A stretch of 5,914 nt of DNA from Actinomycetota bacterium. Its GTDB lineage: Bacteria > Actinomycetota > Humimicrobiia > Humimicrobiales > Humimicrobiaceae. Below the pieces are notes generated by a model. It searched no databases. It saw only the letters and a list, made by a program, of their open reading frames with translations, and had not been told where the DNA came from. A program made the position numbers and the translations under genes. This document shows, piece after piece, positions 4,762 to 5,914 of the stretch. Position 1 is the stretch's first letter, and each line of letters begins with the position of its first letter. The stretch covers positions 1 through 5,914 of the forward strand of contig JAFGMJ010000126.1 in NCBI GenBank assembly GCA_016927635.1, in the 5' to 3' direction.

Positions 4762-5914
4762 ATGAAAAATGAAATAAAATTCGGTACAGACGGCTGGCGC
4801 GGCATAACCGGTTTTGATTTTACTGATGAAAAAGTCAGGCATATTACTCTTGGCGTCTGTAATTACCTGAAGGAAAAACACATACGGCCAAAGGTTGTAA
4901 TAGGTTATGACACAAGATTTATTTCCGGTCATTTTGCCGCTTCTGCTGAAGAAGTTTTCAGGTTAAATGACATTGACGCCATGCTTTCTGACAGTTTTAC
5001 AACATCTCCTGCCCTGTCATATTCTGCACTTAAAAACGGAGCCGAGCTTGGGATAATGATAACGGCAAGCCATAATCCCTATTATTACAACGGATATAAA
5101 ATCAAAGGACCTTACGGGGGTTCAGCGACTGTGGATATGGTCAGCGAAATTGAATCACATGTAAACAACATAAAACATGACAGGGAATTTAAAAATCATA
5201 TAAAGGATTCAGTCAATGAAAACCATGGGGATTTTACAGACGTTAAGGTTAAAATGTCTGATTTTAACCGAAGCTACATTGAAAACCTGCTTGAATTTGT
5301 TGACACTGATATTATAAAAAAAGGTTTTGATTTTCCCATAGTTATAGACCCGATGTATGGGGCAGGACAAAAAATATTTAAAAAGCTGATGACAAAATTG
5401 AGCAGCGCAGAAGTATTTGAGGTCCATGGAAGCTTAAACGCATCATTTGGCGGCATTAACCCTGAACCAATTGGCGATAACCTGGATGAGGCGGCAAATG
5501 CATTGAAGGATAATAAATGCAAGATAGCATTCTGTATTGACGGAGACGGCGACAGGATAGGCGCAATAGGCGAAAACGGCAATTTCGTGAGTTCGCATCA
5601 TATATTTGCAATTTTGCTTGACCATCTCCTGAACCGTAAAAATCTTACCGGCAGAGTAATAAAAACTGTATCCACTTCTTCAATAATAGACCGGATTTGT
5701 GCAAAACACGGACTTGAGCTTGTCACAAAACCGGTTGGATTTAAATATATAAGTGAAGAAATACTTGCCGGCAATGTATTGATGGGAGGCGAAGAAAGTG
5801 GAGGGCTTTGGGTAAAAGGATACATACCTGAACGCGATGGGATACTTATGAGTCTTTTGCTTCTTGAAGTATTGTGTATGGAAAAAAAGACTATAAATGA
5901 AATATTAAAAGAAA
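4762..5914 (+). CDS. Phosphomannomutase/phosphoglucomutase, 3' end outside window
   Basis: The frame is open from ATG 4762 to the window edge, giving 384 residues with no stop, so the gene is cut by the window rather than broken. It belongs to the alpha-D-phosphohexomutase superfamily: N-terminal KFGTDGWRG (6-14), the active-site phosphoserine loop TASHNP (101-106, S103), the magnesium loop DGDGDR (260-265), KPVGFKYI (323-330) and the sugar-binding loop GEESGG (343-348), typical of enzymes acting on glucose or mannose phosphates. Domains 1-3 are essentially complete; domain 4 with the phosphate-binding loop (usually RxSGTE-like) must lie beyond 5914, given a usual length near 450-480. In this operon it most likely interconverts mannose-6-phosphate and mannose-1-phosphate, feeding the guanylyltransferase. 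Dual activity on glucose phosphates is common in the family and possible here, so I assign no gene symbol. Confidence 0.9.
   Translation, partial: MKNEIKFGTDGWRGITGFDFTDEKVRHITLGVCNYLKEKHIRPKVVIGYDTRFISGHFAASAEEVFRLNDIDAMLSDSFTTSPALSYSALKNGAELGIMITASHNPYYYNGYKIKGPYGGSATVDMVSEIESHVNNIKHDREFKNHIKDSVNENHGDFTDVKVKMSDFNRSYIENLLEFVDTDIIKKGFDFPIVIDPMYGAGQKIFKKLMTKLSSAEVFEVHGSLNASFGGINPEPIGDNLDEAANALKDNKCKIAFCIDGDGDRIGAIGENGNFVSSHHIFAILLDHLLNRKNLTGRVIKTVSTSSIIDRICAKHGLELVTKPVGFKYISEEILAGNVLMGGEESGGLWVKGYIPERDGILMSLLLLEVLCMEKKTINEILKE

Overview
The window reads as a moderately AT-rich bacterial chromosome segment (roughly 35-40% GC by eye), probably from an uncultured or little-studied lineage. Strong Shine-Dalgarno sites (AGGAG, GGAGG), two TTG starts, a textbook sigma70-type promoter and a Rho-independent terminator all point to Bacteria. 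Codon use leans heavily on ATA (Ile) and AGG (Arg) throughout, so no gene looks freshly imported relative to its neighbours. I cannot name the organism. All genes are on the + strand.

Layout. Positions 1-166 are a promoter and leader region holding an exact TTGACA-N17-TATAAT promoter, overlapping AT palindromes just downstream of it and a weak hairpin. Positions 167-376 encode a 69-residue Phd/YefM-type antitoxin-like protein with no adjacent toxin. Positions 377-520 are intergenic and hold a clear intrinsic terminator (about 437-487). From 521 to the window end lies a sugar-nucleotide and glycosyltransferase operon: a family 2 glycosyltransferase (521-1459), a GDP-4-keto-6-deoxy-mannose reductase (rmd, 1531-2601), a mannose-1-phosphate guanylyltransferase-type nucleotidyltransferase (2602-3717), GDP-mannose 4,6-dehydratase (gmd, 3739-4710) and a phosphomannomutase/phosphoglucomutase cut by the window edge (4762-5914).

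How the genes work together. The last four enzymes make a continuous route: mannose-6-phosphate to mannose-1-phosphate (mutase), to GDP-mannose (guanylyltransferase), to GDP-4-dehydro-6-deoxy-mannose (Gmd), to GDP-D-rhamnose (Rmd). The glycosyltransferase at the head is the natural candidate to use GDP-D-rhamnose or GDP-mannose in building a cell-surface polysaccharide or glycolipid. The pathway is established biochemistry. Its assignment here rests on motifs and gene order, and acceptor and linkage are unknown.

The operon itself is not a new system. The less ordinary parts are the solitary antitoxin-like gene under an ideal promoter with palindromes at its transcription start, the glycosyltransferase start with no Shine-Dalgarno site immediately after a terminator, and extra loops in Rmd and the glycosyltransferase.
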